Part shown: positions 8,856 through 17,872 of the stretch, piece after piece
Layout of the letters: every line of letters starts with the position of its first letter
Numbering within the stretch: the stretch's first letter is position 1
NCBI GenBank assembly: GCA_903902895.1
Contig: CAIUWO010000144.1
Span: forward strand, 1 to 38,547
Reading direction: 5' to 3'
Length of the DNA stretch: 38,547 nucleotides
From: Candidatus Hydrogenedentota bacterium
GTDB taxonomy: Bacteria > Hydrogenedentota > Hydrogenedentia > Hydrogenedentales > CAITNO01
The notes under the pieces: generated by a model
What the model was told of the DNA's origin: nothing
The model's input: only the letters and a program-made list of their open reading frames with translations
The model's database searches: none
Position numbers and translations under genes: made by a program

Positions 8856-10049
8856 ATGACCAACATAGAACTTTTCAAGATCCGTCAGGCCCTGTTGCAG
8901 ACCTATCTGCGCGAGCGCGGGTATGACGGCGTGCTGCTGTCGCGGGCCGACAATTTTGCCATGGCCACCGGCGGCCGGCGCAATTATATCTGGACCCACG
9001 GTAACGTCGGCTCAAATGCCATCTACGTGCCCGCCGAAGGCCCGGCGCTGTTTGTGGGCGATACCATTGAGAAGCCGCGCATCCTGGACGAGGAGTTGGC
9101 GGGTTTCAACTGCGGGTCCGTGGACTACCTGTGGTTCACCGACAGTCCGGCGGGCGCCATCGCAAAGCGGTTCGCGGGCAAGAACATCGTCTCCGACGAC
9201 GGTTCCATCGGCAAGAACGTGCACGGCGATCTCGCCGTCATCCGTGCGCTGCTCTGCGAGACGGAACTGGAGAAATACCGGGCGCTCGGAAAACTGGCCG
9301 GTGACGCGATGACCGCCACGCTGGACCTGATAGAAGAAGGCATGACGGAAAACGAAATCGCCGCCACGCTGGCCGCCGAGGGCATGATGCGCTCCTGCCA
9401 GGTGCCCGTGGCGCTGGTCGCCGCCGACGAGCGCATCGCCCAATACCGCCACCCGCTGCCCACGCAGGAACCGCTCCTGGGGGCCGGACTCAAGGCGCGC
9501 GTTGTGCGCGGCTACGTGGAGGTGGTCGGCTGCTTCCTGCGCGAAGGGCTCGTTGTGTCGCTGACCCGGTTCAAGCGCGTCGGCGACTTGCCCGCAGGCA
9601 TCGAGGACGCCTATGCGCGCATCTGCGCGGTGGATGCGGCCATGCAGGTGGCGACCGTTCCCGGCCGTACCCTGGGCGACGTATTCGCCGTATGCCAGCG
9701 GGCCTATGGGGACTACGGGTTCGACGCCAATGAATGGCACAACCACCATCAGGGCGGCTCCACCGGCTACGCCGGACGCACCTGCTTTGGCCGCCCGGGC
9801 GAGGCTTTTCCGGTGCTCGACAGTTTCTGGCCCGCCAAGCTCAAAGAGTATTTCGGCCTGGACATTGCCTTCGGCTCCGCCTTCGCGTGGAACCCCTCGG
9901 CACCCGGCGTGAAGTCGGAGGACACGTTCCTGCTGCTGCCCGACGGGACAAAGGAGATTGTGTCGGTCACGCCGGCGCTGCCCGTGGTGGACCTCGCGCC
10001 GGTGCCGGGCATGGACGCCGGAATCATCAAATACGGCATGGCCGAATAG
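8856..10049 (+). CDS. M24 family (Xaa-Pro aminopeptidase-like) protein
   Basis: Creatinase-like N-terminal domain (RERGYDGVLLSRADNFAMATGG) and pita-bread segments; RBS cggagg. Confidence 0.82.
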   Translation: MTNIELFKIRQALLQTYLRERGYDGVLLSRADNFAMATGGRRNYIWTHGNVGSNAIYVPAEGPALFVGDTIEKPRILDEELAGFNCGSVDYLWFTDSPAGAIAKRFAGKNIVSDDGSIGKNVHGDLAVIRALLCETELEKYRALGKLAGDAMTATLDLIEEGMTENEIAATLAAEGMMRSCQVPVALVAADERIAQYRHPLPTQEPLLGAGLKARVVRGYVEVVGCFLREGLVVSLTRFKRVGDLPAGIEDAYARICAVDAAMQVATVPGRTLGDVFAVCQRAYGDYGFDANEWHNHHQGGSTGYAGRTCFGRPGEAFPVLDSFWPAKLKEYFGLDIAFGSAFAWNPSAPGVKSEDTFLLLPDGTKEIVSVTPALPVVDLAPVPGMDAGIIKYGMAE

Positions 10050-10082
10050 AACGGGTCGCGCCGCCGCGGCGCGGTTTTCGGG

Positions 10083-10808
10083 GTGTCGCCATTGAAACAC
10101 ACGATCCATTACGAGCAGATGCGGCCGCGCGATTTGGAGCGGGTGCTGGAGCTGTGTCCGGTGGCCTACGCGCCGCTGGGCACGCTTGAGTTTCACGGGT
10201 GGCATCTTCCGCTGGGCTTTGACGCGCTGAAGGCGCAGGCGATCTGCGAGCGGGCCGCGGTGAAAACAGGCGGCGTGGTGCTGCCACCGTACTACACGGG
10301 ATTCGGGGGCGGGCACGGGGAGTATGCGGGCTCCATCATCTTCGACGAGCAGGCCTTTTCCGCGCAGTTGCGGCGCCTGTGCGGGCGTCTTGCGGAAATG
10401 GGCTTCCGGGTGATTGTGCTGCTGACGGGCCACTATCCGCAGGAGCAGGTGGCTGCGGTGAAGACTGTTGCGCGGGAGGTGGAGGCGGCGCACCCAACGG
10501 TGTCGGTGCTGGGTTTGGCGGAGCCGGAGGCCTATCCCGGCGAGTTCAGGGGCGACCACGCGGCGAAGTGGGAAACGTCGCTGGGCATGCACCTGCTGCC
10601 GGGGCTGGTGGACCTGAAGGGCATGGAACGGCATGAAGACCCGCTGTGCGGCGTGTGCGGCGCGGACCCGCGCACGGAGGCGTCGGCCCAACTGGGCCGG
10701 GAGACGGCGGACGGCATATTGGAGGTGCTGGTGGCGCAGGTGGGCGAGGCGCTCCGGGGCAACCGGCCCAGGCCGCCCTGGTATTACCACAATCTCGGGG
10801 AGCAATGA
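10083..10808 (+). CDS. Creatininase family protein
   Basis: PLGTLEFHGWHLPLGFD, FGGGHGEYAGSI, VLLTGHYPQEQ, GDHAAKWETSLGMHLLP; GTG start. Confidence 0.85.
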   Translation: MSPLKHTIHYEQMRPRDLERVLELCPVAYAPLGTLEFHGWHLPLGFDALKAQAICERAAVKTGGVVLPPYYTGFGGGHGEYAGSIIFDEQAFSAQLRRLCGRLAEMGFRVIVLLTGHYPQEQVAAVKTVAREVEAAHPTVSVLGLAEPEAYPGEFRGDHAAKWETSLGMHLLPGLVDLKGMERHEDPLCGVCGADPRTEASAQLGRETADGILEVLVAQVGEALRGNRPRPPWYYHNLGEQ

Positions 10809-11263
10809 TGGAACACCTGGACACGGATTATGCGGAACGGCTTGTCGCGCGGATCGGGCGCATCGCGCCGGATGCGGTGCCGAAGTGGGGCGTGCTCCGC
10901 CGGAACACGCTGATTGAGCATCTCATCTGGGTGATTGGGTTCTCGATGGGCCGGAACAGCCAAATGCCCTTTCTGGGAAACTGGTTTACGGTCCGCATCG
11001 TGGGGCCGCTTTTTCTGCGCGGCCTGCTCCCCATTCCCAAAAACCTTCCGATCCCAAAGAAACTGCGGAAGGCGGGTGTGACGATGCGCGAACCGGGCGA
11101 TCTGGACACGCTGCGGCGCCTGCTGGAGGAGTACCTGAACCTGGTGCAGGCCGATGAGCTGCGCCCCGCGCCGCATCCCCTGCTTGGCGACATCGGCATC
11201 GACGGCTGGGACCGGCTGCATGTGCTGCATTGCGAGCATCATCTGCGGCAGTTTGGGGTGTAG
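10805..11263 (+). CDS. DUF1569-like (DinB-fold) protein
   Basis: IEHLIWVIGFSMGR, PHPLLGDIGIDGWDRLHVLHCEHHLRQFGV; ATGA overlap with the upstream gene. Confidence 0.7.
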   Translation: MMEHLDTDYAERLVARIGRIAPDAVPKWGVLRRNTLIEHLIWVIGFSMGRNSQMPFLGNWFTVRIVGPLFLRGLLPIPKNLPIPKKLRKAGVTMREPGDLDTLRRLLEEYLNLVQADELRPAPHPLLGDIGIDGWDRLHVLHCEHHLRQFGV

Positions 11264-11264
11264 C

Positions 11265-11289
11265 AAAAACCGCCCGGCCCCGCGCCGGG
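11265..11289 (-). terminator. Minus-strand terminator of the SGNH-like gene
   Basis: On the minus strand: CCCGGC-GCGGG-GCCGGG then cgg-TTTTT (plus strand AAAAA at 11265-11269). Confidence 0.6.
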
Positions 11290-11290
11290 T

Positions 11291-12382
11291 CTAGTCGCAC
11301 CCGCCGATGTCCCGCGCGAGCCGCGCCGCCACGAGGTCATATGCCAGCGCTCTGGGATGCCCCCATGGCGCCCAGGGGGAATCGTCGTACCAGAGCTTGT
11401 CATCGGTATAGGGCGCGCCGTCAAGAAGTCTGCTGTAGTCGAGCAGCACCACCCCTTTGCGCCCCCTCAACGCATCCGCCACGGCGGTGCTGCACGGCGG
11501 CGGTGTTCCGGGGAAGATGAGGCAGTAGAATTTGAGCTCGGGGCCGGCCTTTGCCACCGCGCGGCCGCATTCCTCCATCACTGTGGCAAACAGCGTTACA
11601 GCCCCGGCGGTATTTTCGGGGGGGTGGCTGCGGCGGGGCATGTGGTTTTCCACAAACTTGACCAGATGCGTCTGTTCCGCGTACCGCGCCCAAAGCGACT
11701 GAATTGTCATCCGGTCGTTGAAGGTGCCGGCCCAGTGTATGGCCCCGTTCTCGATGGTGAGCCAAGGCATGGGATAGCCCCACACGGACAGGATGCTTGT
11801 GGCGCCGACAAGCCGGTCCAGATGGTTGTCTATGAAGGTGAAGACAACCGCCCCCTTTTTTGACGGCAGTTCGTTCAATGCTCCCAGCCTGTTCAGCAGC
11901 AACCATGCCTGCTGGGGGCCATAGCCGTTGTACCCGTAATTCAGGGGCAAATATGCGGGGCAATGGGCTGCGAAGCGCGCTGGGAAGGTCTCATCATCCT
12001 GAACGCCCCTTCCAAAAGTGAAGGAACAGCCGAAGAATGCGGCAACGCTGTCGCGGGTTTCGGGGGAATCGCAGGGGGTCATGCGCCGTGAGTTTCCGTC
12101 AATGGTGTATTCAGCCTCGTAGACGCGTCTTTCGCCCCGAAGCACCGAGTCCTTCATGACGATACTGGGCAGGGGCTTGAAACCCAGCGTCTTCTGGTTC
12201 ACATGCTGGTGTAGATTGCCAAATTCCAAGCTGTCCTTGGGCTGTTTCTTGAAATGCGCCTTTATCCGCAGGGTCCCTTCGGCGGCCCCCAAAACAAGCA
12301 CAACGAGGGCGCATCCCGCGGCAAACGCCGCGAGGTTGGCCAGGGCGCGAAACAAGAGAGACTTCTTTGGTTTGTTTTCCAT
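11291..12382 (-). CDS. Membrane-anchored SGNH/GDSL hydrolase-like protein
   Basis: N-terminal TM; FFGCSFTFGRGVQDDETFPARF (GxSxT-like block) and C-terminal DDSPWAPWGHPRALAYDLVA. Confidence 0.65.
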   Translation of the reverse strand: MENKPKKSLLFRALANLAAFAAGCALVVLVLGAAEGTLRIKAHFKKQPKDSLEFGNLHQHVNQKTLGFKPLPSIVMKDSVLRGERRVYEAEYTIDGNSRRMTPCDSPETRDSVAAFFGCSFTFGRGVQDDETFPARFAAHCPAYLPLNYGYNGYGPQQAWLLLNRLGALNELPSKKGAVVFTFIDNHLDRLVGATSILSVWGYPMPWLTIENGAIHWAGTFNDRMTIQSLWARYAEQTHLVKFVENHMPRRSHPPENTAGAVTLFATVMEECGRAVAKAGPELKFYCLIFPGTPPPCSTAVADALRGRKGVVLLDYSRLLDGAPYTDDKLWYDDSPWAPWGHPRALAYDLVAARLARDIGGCD

Positions 12383-12470
12383 GGTGCTCCCCGGTGTTGA
12401 AGGAATTAATGGTCGGATAATAATGCCGTGGCGGAGCGGTTTTCAACAGGCGGGCGCGCGGTGGACCAAC

Positions 12471-13394
12471 TCAGCCCGGGGGTTCAACACCGGCGGCGGC
12501 GGGCCCCACGGACCGGGTGTGCCAAGTGTCTCCCAGGCTTTGCTCGACACGCTGCGCGTCTGCCTGCGCGGCGCACACGCCGAACATGGTCGGGCCGCTG
12601 CCGCTCATGGCGGCGGCAAGACACCCGGCGTCAAGGAGTCGCGCCTTTATCTCGGCCAGCACGGGATGCATGGCAAAGACGGGACGCTCCATTCGGTTGA
12701 ACACAACCTCCCCGATATCGCCGGACGCGAGGGCCATGACGGCGCGGCGGAAGGATCTGGTCCGCCCGGAAAAGGGCCGCGAGGTGTTCTTCTCAAGCAG
12801 GGGATGGTTGTAGGCCTGGGCGGTGCTGACCGCCAGCGGCGGATGGACCAGGACATACCACCACGGATGCGGCGCGTGAAGCGGGGCGAGTTTCTCGCCC
12901 CGGAGGGTGCCCGCCATGAGTCCGCCGGTGAGGCAGTAGGGCACGTCGGAGCCGAGTTCCAGGGCAAGCTCTTGCAGCCGCGCGTCACTCAGCCCCAACC
13001 CCCAGAGGGTGTTGAGCCCGATGAGGGCCGCGGCGGCATTGCCCGAGCCGCCGGCAAGCCCGGCGGCGATGGGGACGTTCTTTTCAAGGTGGATGGCCGC
13101 GCCCCGGTCGCAGCCGGTTTCCCTGCGCAACAGCGCCGCGGCGCGGCACACCAGATTGCCGTCGCCGGTTTCCAGGTCTGGACGCGAGCAGGCCAAAGTG
13201 ACACAGCCCGTGCGGCTGTCCTGGAAAGACAGTTCATCGCACAGGCTGACGGTCTGAAAGATGGTCTCGATGTTGTGGTAGCCGTCGCGGCGGCGGCGCA
13301 GCACGTCGAGATACAGGTTTATCTTGGCATGGGAGCGCAGCACAAACACGTCGCGGGGCTTTGTCGCCGTATCCGATGCCATCCTGCTGCCCAT
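12471..13394 (-). CDS. ispE: 4-diphosphocytidyl-2-C-methyl-D-erythritol kinase
   Basis: GHMP kinase motifs: HAKINLYLDVLRRRRDGYHNIETIFQ, KNVPIAAGLAGGSGNAAAAL, MSGSGPTMFGVC. Start 13394 or 13382. Confidence 0.93.
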   Translation of the reverse strand: MGSRMASDTATKPRDVFVLRSHAKINLYLDVLRRRRDGYHNIETIFQTVSLCDELSFQDSRTGCVTLACSRPDLETGDGNLVCRAAALLRRETGCDRGAAIHLEKNVPIAAGLAGGSGNAAAALIGLNTLWGLGLSDARLQELALELGSDVPYCLTGGLMAGTLRGEKLAPLHAPHPWWYVLVHPPLAVSTAQAYNHPLLEKNTSRPFSGRTRSFRRAVMALASGDIGEVVFNRMERPVFAMHPVLAEIKARLLDAGCLAAAMSGSGPTMFGVCAAQADAQRVEQSLGDTWHTRSVGPAAAGVEPPG

Positions 13395-13408
13395 CCCAAA
13401 TTCTACGG

Positions 13409-13828
13409 CTATTGCTCGTCGGTTTCCTTGTTGAACGCCTCGAAGGTGGTCAGGAAGGAGTCGGCGCCGGAATCGAGGGCGTCCATCATGGCGTCGAAAA
13501 CGGCCGGGAGTCCGCCGGGCTTCTCGACCATGACCTCGACGGACACGGTGACGATGTTCTCCTCGGTCATGAAGACCTTGGCGCAGGCGATTTCGGCGTT
13601 GACCACGTTTGCGGCGCACAGCGCGAGGGCGACGCCCTCCTCAACGACCTCCATGATTTCGCAGCTGATGGCGACGAATTCCGGACCGTCGCCGTCGCAC
13701 TCGGCGCTCAGGGTGTAGGTGTTGCCGTTGATGTCAAAATCAATGAAGCCCTCCTCATCGAGCTGGACTTCGGTTGCGCGGTCCGCAATAAAGGCCTGGT
13801 AGTTCTTGGCCGTCATATTGTCCGTCAT
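13409..13828 (-). CDS. Hypothetical acidic protein, possibly YbjN-like
   Basis: MTDNMTAKNYQAFIADRATEVQLDEEGFIDFDINGNTYTL...; RBS aaggag upstream of ATG. The fold assignment is weak. Confidence 0.6.
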   Translation of the reverse strand: MTDNMTAKNYQAFIADRATEVQLDEEGFIDFDINGNTYTLSAECDGDGPEFVAISCEIMEVVEEGVALALCAANVVNAEIACAKVFMTEENIVTVSVEVMVEKPGGLPAVFDAMMDALDSGADSFLTTFEAFNKETDEQ

Positions 13829-13904
13829 GGAAAATTCTCCTTTTGTGGCCCGGGCCTGCGCCCGCGCCGTAACGGTCACTTCATAATCATACAGCATAAC
13901 AAGA

Positions 13905-13977
13905 GCGCCGGTGACACGGTCCTCCGTGTTCCGGCGCCCAATTCTTCCATCACGGGGTGTTTGAGCGGGACACCCCG
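13905..13977 (-). terminator. Tandem hairpins downstream of rplS
   Basis: CGGGGTGT-TTGAGCGGG-ACACCCCG (13953-13977) and GCGCCGGTGACACGG-TCCT-CCGTGTTCCGGCGC (13905-13937), followed on the minus strand by tcttgttatg. Confidence 0.5.
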
Positions 13978-13996
13978 GCATAACTGTCCGGTCGGG

Positions 13997-14356
13997 CTAG
14001 GCCTTGCGCTGCTTGGCCTTGACGCGGGCCGACTTGCCGACGCGATCGCGCAGGTAGTACATCTTGGCGCGGCGCACCTGGCCCTCGCGGGTCACCTCGA
14101 CCTTTTCAACGCGCGGCGAGTGCAGCGGGAACACGCGCTCGACGCCCTCGCCAAAGGCGACGCGCCGGACGGTGAAGGTGGCACTGGGGGCCTCGGCGTT
14201 CTTGCGCGCGATAACCACGCCCTCGAACACCTGGATGCGCTCCTTTTCACCCTCGACGATGCGGAAGTGCACGCGCACGGTGTCGCCCACATTGAACTTG
14301 GGCAGTTTCTCCGCCGCCTTCGCGGTCTTCAGCGAGTATTCTTCGATAATGTTCAC
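13997..14356 (-). CDS. rplS: 50S ribosomal protein L19
   Basis: [65 protein letters not shown]. Confidence 0.97.
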   Translation of the reverse strand: MNIIEEYSLKTAKAAEKLPKFNVGDTVRVHFRIVEGEKERIQVFEGVVIARKNAEAPSATFTVRRVAFGEGVERVFPLHSPRVEKVEVTREGQVRRAKMYYLRDRVGKSARVKAKQRKA

Positions 14357-15105
14357 GGTTCATTCTCCCTCTCCGGCGCCGGGGCTTCATTCCCGGTTTC
14401 GGCGAGCAGTTCCAGGTCTTCTTCCGTCAGATTCCTCAACAAATCGGGTCGCCGCGCGCGCGTGGCGCGCAGGGCCTCTTTTCTTCTCCAGCGGCCTATG
14501 GCCGCGTGATCACCGGACTGCAGTGGCGCGGGCACTTTCATTCCGCGGAACTCGGGCGGCCGCGTGTACTGCGGCGGGCCGAGCAGCCCGTGGAAGAACG
14601 AGTCGGTTTCCACCGACTCCCACTTGCCCACAACGCCGGGTATCATCCGGCCCATCGCCTCAATCATCACCAGCGCGGGCAGTTCGCCGCCGTTGAGCAC
14701 ATAGTCACCGATGGAAACCTCCTCGGTCACCAGCGCCCGCGACACGCGCTCGTCCACGCCCTCGTACCGCGCGCAGATGACCACCATGTCCGGCGCCGAG
14801 GCCAGCTCTTTGACCATTTCCTGGTCGAGCCGGCGCCCGCGCGGCGACATGAGCACCACGCGCCCGCACGAGTTTCGCCCGCGCAGACTTTCCACCGCGT
14901 CAAAAACCGGGCCGCACGCCATCACCATGCCGGCGCCGCCCCCGTAGGGGGCGTCGTCCACGGAGCGGTGCCGGTCCGCGCTGAAATCGCGCGGATTGAC
15001 CACCGCCACCTCGATCAGGCCCTCGTCAACGGCGCGGCCGAGCAGGCCCGCCCGGAGCACGCCCTCGACAATTTCCGGAAACAGGCTGACGATGTCAATG
15101 CGCAT
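14353..15105 (-). CDS. trmD: tRNA (guanine-N1)-methyltransferase TrmD
   Basis: [70 protein letters not shown]. Confidence 0.97.
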   Translation of the reverse strand: MRIDIVSLFPEIVEGVLRAGLLGRAVDEGLIEVAVVNPRDFSADRHRSVDDAPYGGGAGMVMACGPVFDAVESLRGRNSCGRVVLMSPRGRRLDQEMVKELASAPDMVVICARYEGVDERVSRALVTEEVSIGDYVLNGGELPALVMIEAMGRMIPGVVGKWESVETDSFFHGLLGPPQYTRPPEFRGMKVPAPLQSGDHAAIGRWRRKEALRATRARRPDLLRNLTEEDLELLAETGNEAPAPERENEP

Positions 15106-15130
15106 CCGCGTCGTTTCCCTGCGGTCGGCT

Positions 15131-15370
15131 TTACTCCACGATATCGAGCAGCACCGGCGCGCCGGCCTTGCCGGCCGCCGTGCTCACCAGCGTGCGCAGG
15201 GCCTTGGCCGTGCGTCCGCTGCGCCCGATAACGCGGCCCATGTCTTCCGCGTGCACTTTCAACTGGATACGGGAGCCCTCGCCGTCGTCCGTGGTCTCAA
15301 TGACCACGTCGTCGGGATGCTGCACCAGCCGGTGAACGATGAAGTCCACCATTTCCGGAACCGGCGTCAT
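15131..15370 (-). CDS. khpA: KH-domain RNA-binding protein
   Basis: VDFIVHRLVQHPDDVVIE..., GRVIGRSGRTAKALRTLV; located between rpsP and trmD. Confidence 0.9.
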   Translation of the reverse strand: MTPVPEMVDFIVHRLVQHPDDVVIETTDDGEGSRIQLKVHAEDMGRVIGRSGRTAKALRTLVSTAAGKAGAPVLLDIVE

Positions 15371-15837
15371 TCGGCCTTCTCTTCAACCGCCTCAACCGCC
15401 TCGGCAACTGGCGCGGCTTCGGCCTCGGCGGCCGCTTCGGCTTCAGGGGCCGCCTCAGCCTCGGGGGCCGCCTCAACAACGGGCGGGGCCGCAGGCTTCG
15501 GGGGCGGCGGGGCATTGTAGCCCTTTGCCACAACCGGCGCGTCCTTGGCCAGGGCAACCGCCTCCTCGGGGCTGGTGCCCTCGTGGAAGTGCTTCATAAT
15601 GCCCAGTTTGCTGAACACGGCGCGGACCGTGTCCGAGGGCGTGGCGCCGAGGCGCAGCCAGTCGAGCGCCTTGACCGCGTTCACCTCGCTGACCGGCTCA
15701 GGCCGGGCAGTCGGGTGGTACACGCCCAGGGTGTCGATTTCGCGCCCGCGCGTGCGGGTCCGTCCGTCCTGAACGACGATCCGGTAGTAGGGCTTTTTCT
15801 TGCGCCCGCCGCGCATCAACCTGATTACTGTTGCCAT
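15367..15837 (-). CDS. rpsP: 30S ribosomal protein S16 with Ala/Glu-rich C-terminal extension
   Basis: MATVIRLMRGGRKKKPYYRIVVQDGRTRTRGREIDTLGVYHP; tail APPVVEAAPEAEAAPEAEAAAEAEAAP. Confidence 0.96.
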   Translation of the reverse strand: MATVIRLMRGGRKKKPYYRIVVQDGRTRTRGREIDTLGVYHPTARPEPVSEVNAVKALDWLRLGATPSDTVRAVFSKLGIMKHFHEGTSPEEAVALAKDAPVVAKGYNAPPPPKPAAPPVVEAAPEAEAAPEAEAAAEAEAAPVAEAVEAVEEKAE

Positions 15838-15855
15838 GTTCGTCCTCTCGGCCGG

Positions 15856-17202
15856 TTACATTCCCGGCATGGGTGGGAAGGGCGTGCGCGGCATCCCTTT
15901 GCCGCCTTTCATGCCCCTCATCATTTGCTTCATCATTTTCTTCATCTTCTCGAATTCCTTCAGCAGGGAGTTCACCTCCTGAACGGAGGTGCCACTGCCT
16001 TCGGCGATTCGCCGGCGCCGGCTCCCGTTGATGATAACGGGGCTGCGCCGCTCCTTGGGCGTCATCGAAAGGATGATCGCCTCGGTGTACTTCAACTCTT
16101 CCTCGGCCCCGTCGAAGCCCTGCGGCATCATCTTGTTGAGGCCCGGTATCTTTGCCATCAGGTCCCCGAAGGACCCGAGTTTCTTCACCTGGCGCATCTG
16201 GGTGAGAAAGTCCTCAAGGTCCCAGTCGCCCTTGCGCGCCTTCTTCTGGAAGTCCATCGCCTGGTCGCGGTCGACCACCTGCTGGGCCTTCTCGACGAGC
16301 GAAACGATGTCGCCCATGCCGAGAATCTGGTCGGCCATGCGACCCGGATGGAACGCCTCGAGCGCCTCAAGCTTTTCGCCGGTGCCGATAAACTTGATCG
16401 GGCAGCCCGTGACATTGATGAGGCTGATCGCCGCGCCGCCGCGCGCGTCGCCGTCCATCTGCGTGAGCACCACGCCGGTGAGCGGCACCGTGTCGTGGAA
16501 CTGCTTGGCCGAGCGCACCGCGTCCTGGCCGGTCATCGCGCTGGCGACAAAGAGTATCTCGTGCGGCTTCATCTGCATCGAGATCTGCCGCACCTCCGCC
16601 ATCATCTCCGCATCCACGTGCAGCCGGCCGGCCGTGTCGAGGATCAGCGTGTCGCAACCGCGCATTGCCGCCTCGCCGCGGGCCATGAGGCAGATGTCCA
16701 CCGGGTTCGCGTTCACGCCGAGGCTGAACGATTCAACACCCGCCTGGCGCGCCACTATCTCCAACTGTTGGATGGCGGCGGGACGGTACACGTCCGCGCC
16801 GACCAGCATCGGCGTTTTGCCGCGCTTCTTCAGCATCACCGCCAGTTTTCCGGCGGTGGTCGTCTTGCCCTGCCCCTGCAGGCCCACCATCATGATGATC
16901 GTCGGCGGTGTCGAGGCCTCCGCCAGGGGCGCATTGCGCTCACCCATCACCTTTATCAACTCGTCGTGCACGATCTTGACGATCATCTGGCCGGGGTGAA
17001 TGCTTTCAATCACCTTCTGGCCGACCGCCGCATCCTGCACGTCCGTGATGAACTTCTTGACGACCTTGTAGTGGACGTCCGCCTCAAGCAGGGCCTGGCG
17101 AATCTGCTGCATGGCGTCCTTCATATTCGCTTCGGTCAGGCGACCCTGCCCGCGAATATTCTTGAACGCCGCTTCCAGTTTTTTCGTCAGGTTCTCAAAC
17201 AT
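15856..17202 (-). CDS. ffh: Signal recognition particle protein Ffh
   Basis: MVGLQGQGKTTTAGKLA, DTAGRLHVD, ALGAxx-type and M-domain segments (EEELKYTEAIILSMTPKER...INGSRRRRIAEGSGTSVQEVNSLLKEFEKMKKMMKQM). Start at MFENLTKK. Confidence 0.96.
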   Translation of the reverse strand: MFENLTKKLEAAFKNIRGQGRLTEANMKDAMQQIRQALLEADVHYKVVKKFITDVQDAAVGQKVIESIHPGQMIVKIVHDELIKVMGERNAPLAEASTPPTIIMMVGLQGQGKTTTAGKLAVMLKKRGKTPMLVGADVYRPAAIQQLEIVARQAGVESFSLGVNANPVDICLMARGEAAMRGCDTLILDTAGRLHVDAEMMAEVRQISMQMKPHEILFVASAMTGQDAVRSAKQFHDTVPLTGVVLTQMDGDARGGAAISLINVTGCPIKFIGTGEKLEALEAFHPGRMADQILGMGDIVSLVEKAQQVVDRDQAMDFQKKARKGDWDLEDFLTQMRQVKKLGSFGDLMAKIPGLNKMMPQGFDGAEEELKYTEAIILSMTPKERRSPVIINGSRRRRIAEGSGTSVQEVNSLLKEFEKMKKMMKQMMRGMKGGKGMPRTPFPPMPGM

Positions 17203-17485
17203 AACCTGCTGCACAGCCTTGTCTTACAGTCACTCAGCGCGCGCCCCGGCACAACAATCCGGAAACGGCTCTCCCACACGGCGGTGTCTGCCCGGAAAGA
17301 CAGATCACCCCCGCACAGGGACGGTAAGCATACCAAACGGACGCTCCCCGATGCAACCTCAAGCCGCTGGGGAGTTTAGGGAAGGACGGGGGGCGGAAGA
17401 TGGCCGGCATGACCGGGCACGGAGCGAAACACCTATGAAATTGGGGTGGACGATTGGCCGGAGCGCATCGCCGCGAGAGGCCGGT

Positions 17486-17641
17486 TCAGTCTTCGTCCTT
17501 CTCAAGCACAACCAGAAAATCGTTGTAACTCTTGCCGTGGTTGGCCGTCACGGAAACAACTTTGTAACCTTCCTTGAGCAGGGCGTCCAGCTTGTCTTTG
17601 CCCGATCCGTTGGATTCAATAATCAACGATGTCTGCTTCAT
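17486..17641 (-). CDS. 51-aa small protein, DUF4177-like
   Basis: Not in the supplied track. Reverse-strand translation MKQTSLIIESNGSGKDKLDALLKEGYKVVSVTANHGKSYNDFLVVLEKDED*; RBS GGAGGTGGAGC immediately before ATG. Confidence 0.8.
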   Translation of the reverse strand: MKQTSLIIESNGSGKDKLDALLKEGYKVVSVTANHGKSYNDFLVVLEKDED

Positions 17642-17792
17642 GCTCCACCTCCGTCATGTGGGACAGCCGCCCTCGGCTGTCGGCCTCCGTCATGCCCGCG
17701 CAGGCGGGCTTGTCCGCCTCTGGCGGGCATCCGCGCCCGCCACAAGGGCGGACGCTACTTTAGCACGCAGGCGGGACGAATCAAAAACGGGC

Positions 17793-17821
17793 TTGACAGC
17801 GGACGCAACCTGTGGTCTAAT
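17793..17821 (+). promoter_or_regulatory. Sigma70-type promoter of lexA
   Basis: TTGACA (17793-17798), 17-bp spacer, TCTAAT (17816-17821). Confidence 0.8.
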
Positions 17822-17825
17822 AAGG

Positions 17826-17856
17826 CTGAAAAGAGATTCAGTCTTATTGTTTCAGT
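17826..17856 (+). promoter_or_regulatory. Candidate LexA operator (dyad plus extra half-site)
   Basis: CTGAA-AAGAGA-TTCAG (17826-17841) and another TTCAGT at 17851-17856, at the predicted transcription start of lexA. Confidence 0.55.
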
Positions 17857-17872
17857 ACAGTGGAGAGAAAAC

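Noticed and set aside
12156-13718. 520-aa plus-strand ORF opposite ispE
   Set aside because: Antisense to a clear IspE with GHMP motifs.
15583-17379. 598-aa plus-strand ORF opposite rpsP/ffh
   Set aside because: Antisense to two highly conserved genes; His/Leu/Arg-rich artefact.
17111-17872. N-terminal extension of the lexA ORF in the track
   Set aside because: The extension crosses the lexA promoter/operator and the oppositely oriented small ORF; the LexA start at 17873 fits the conserved N-terminus.
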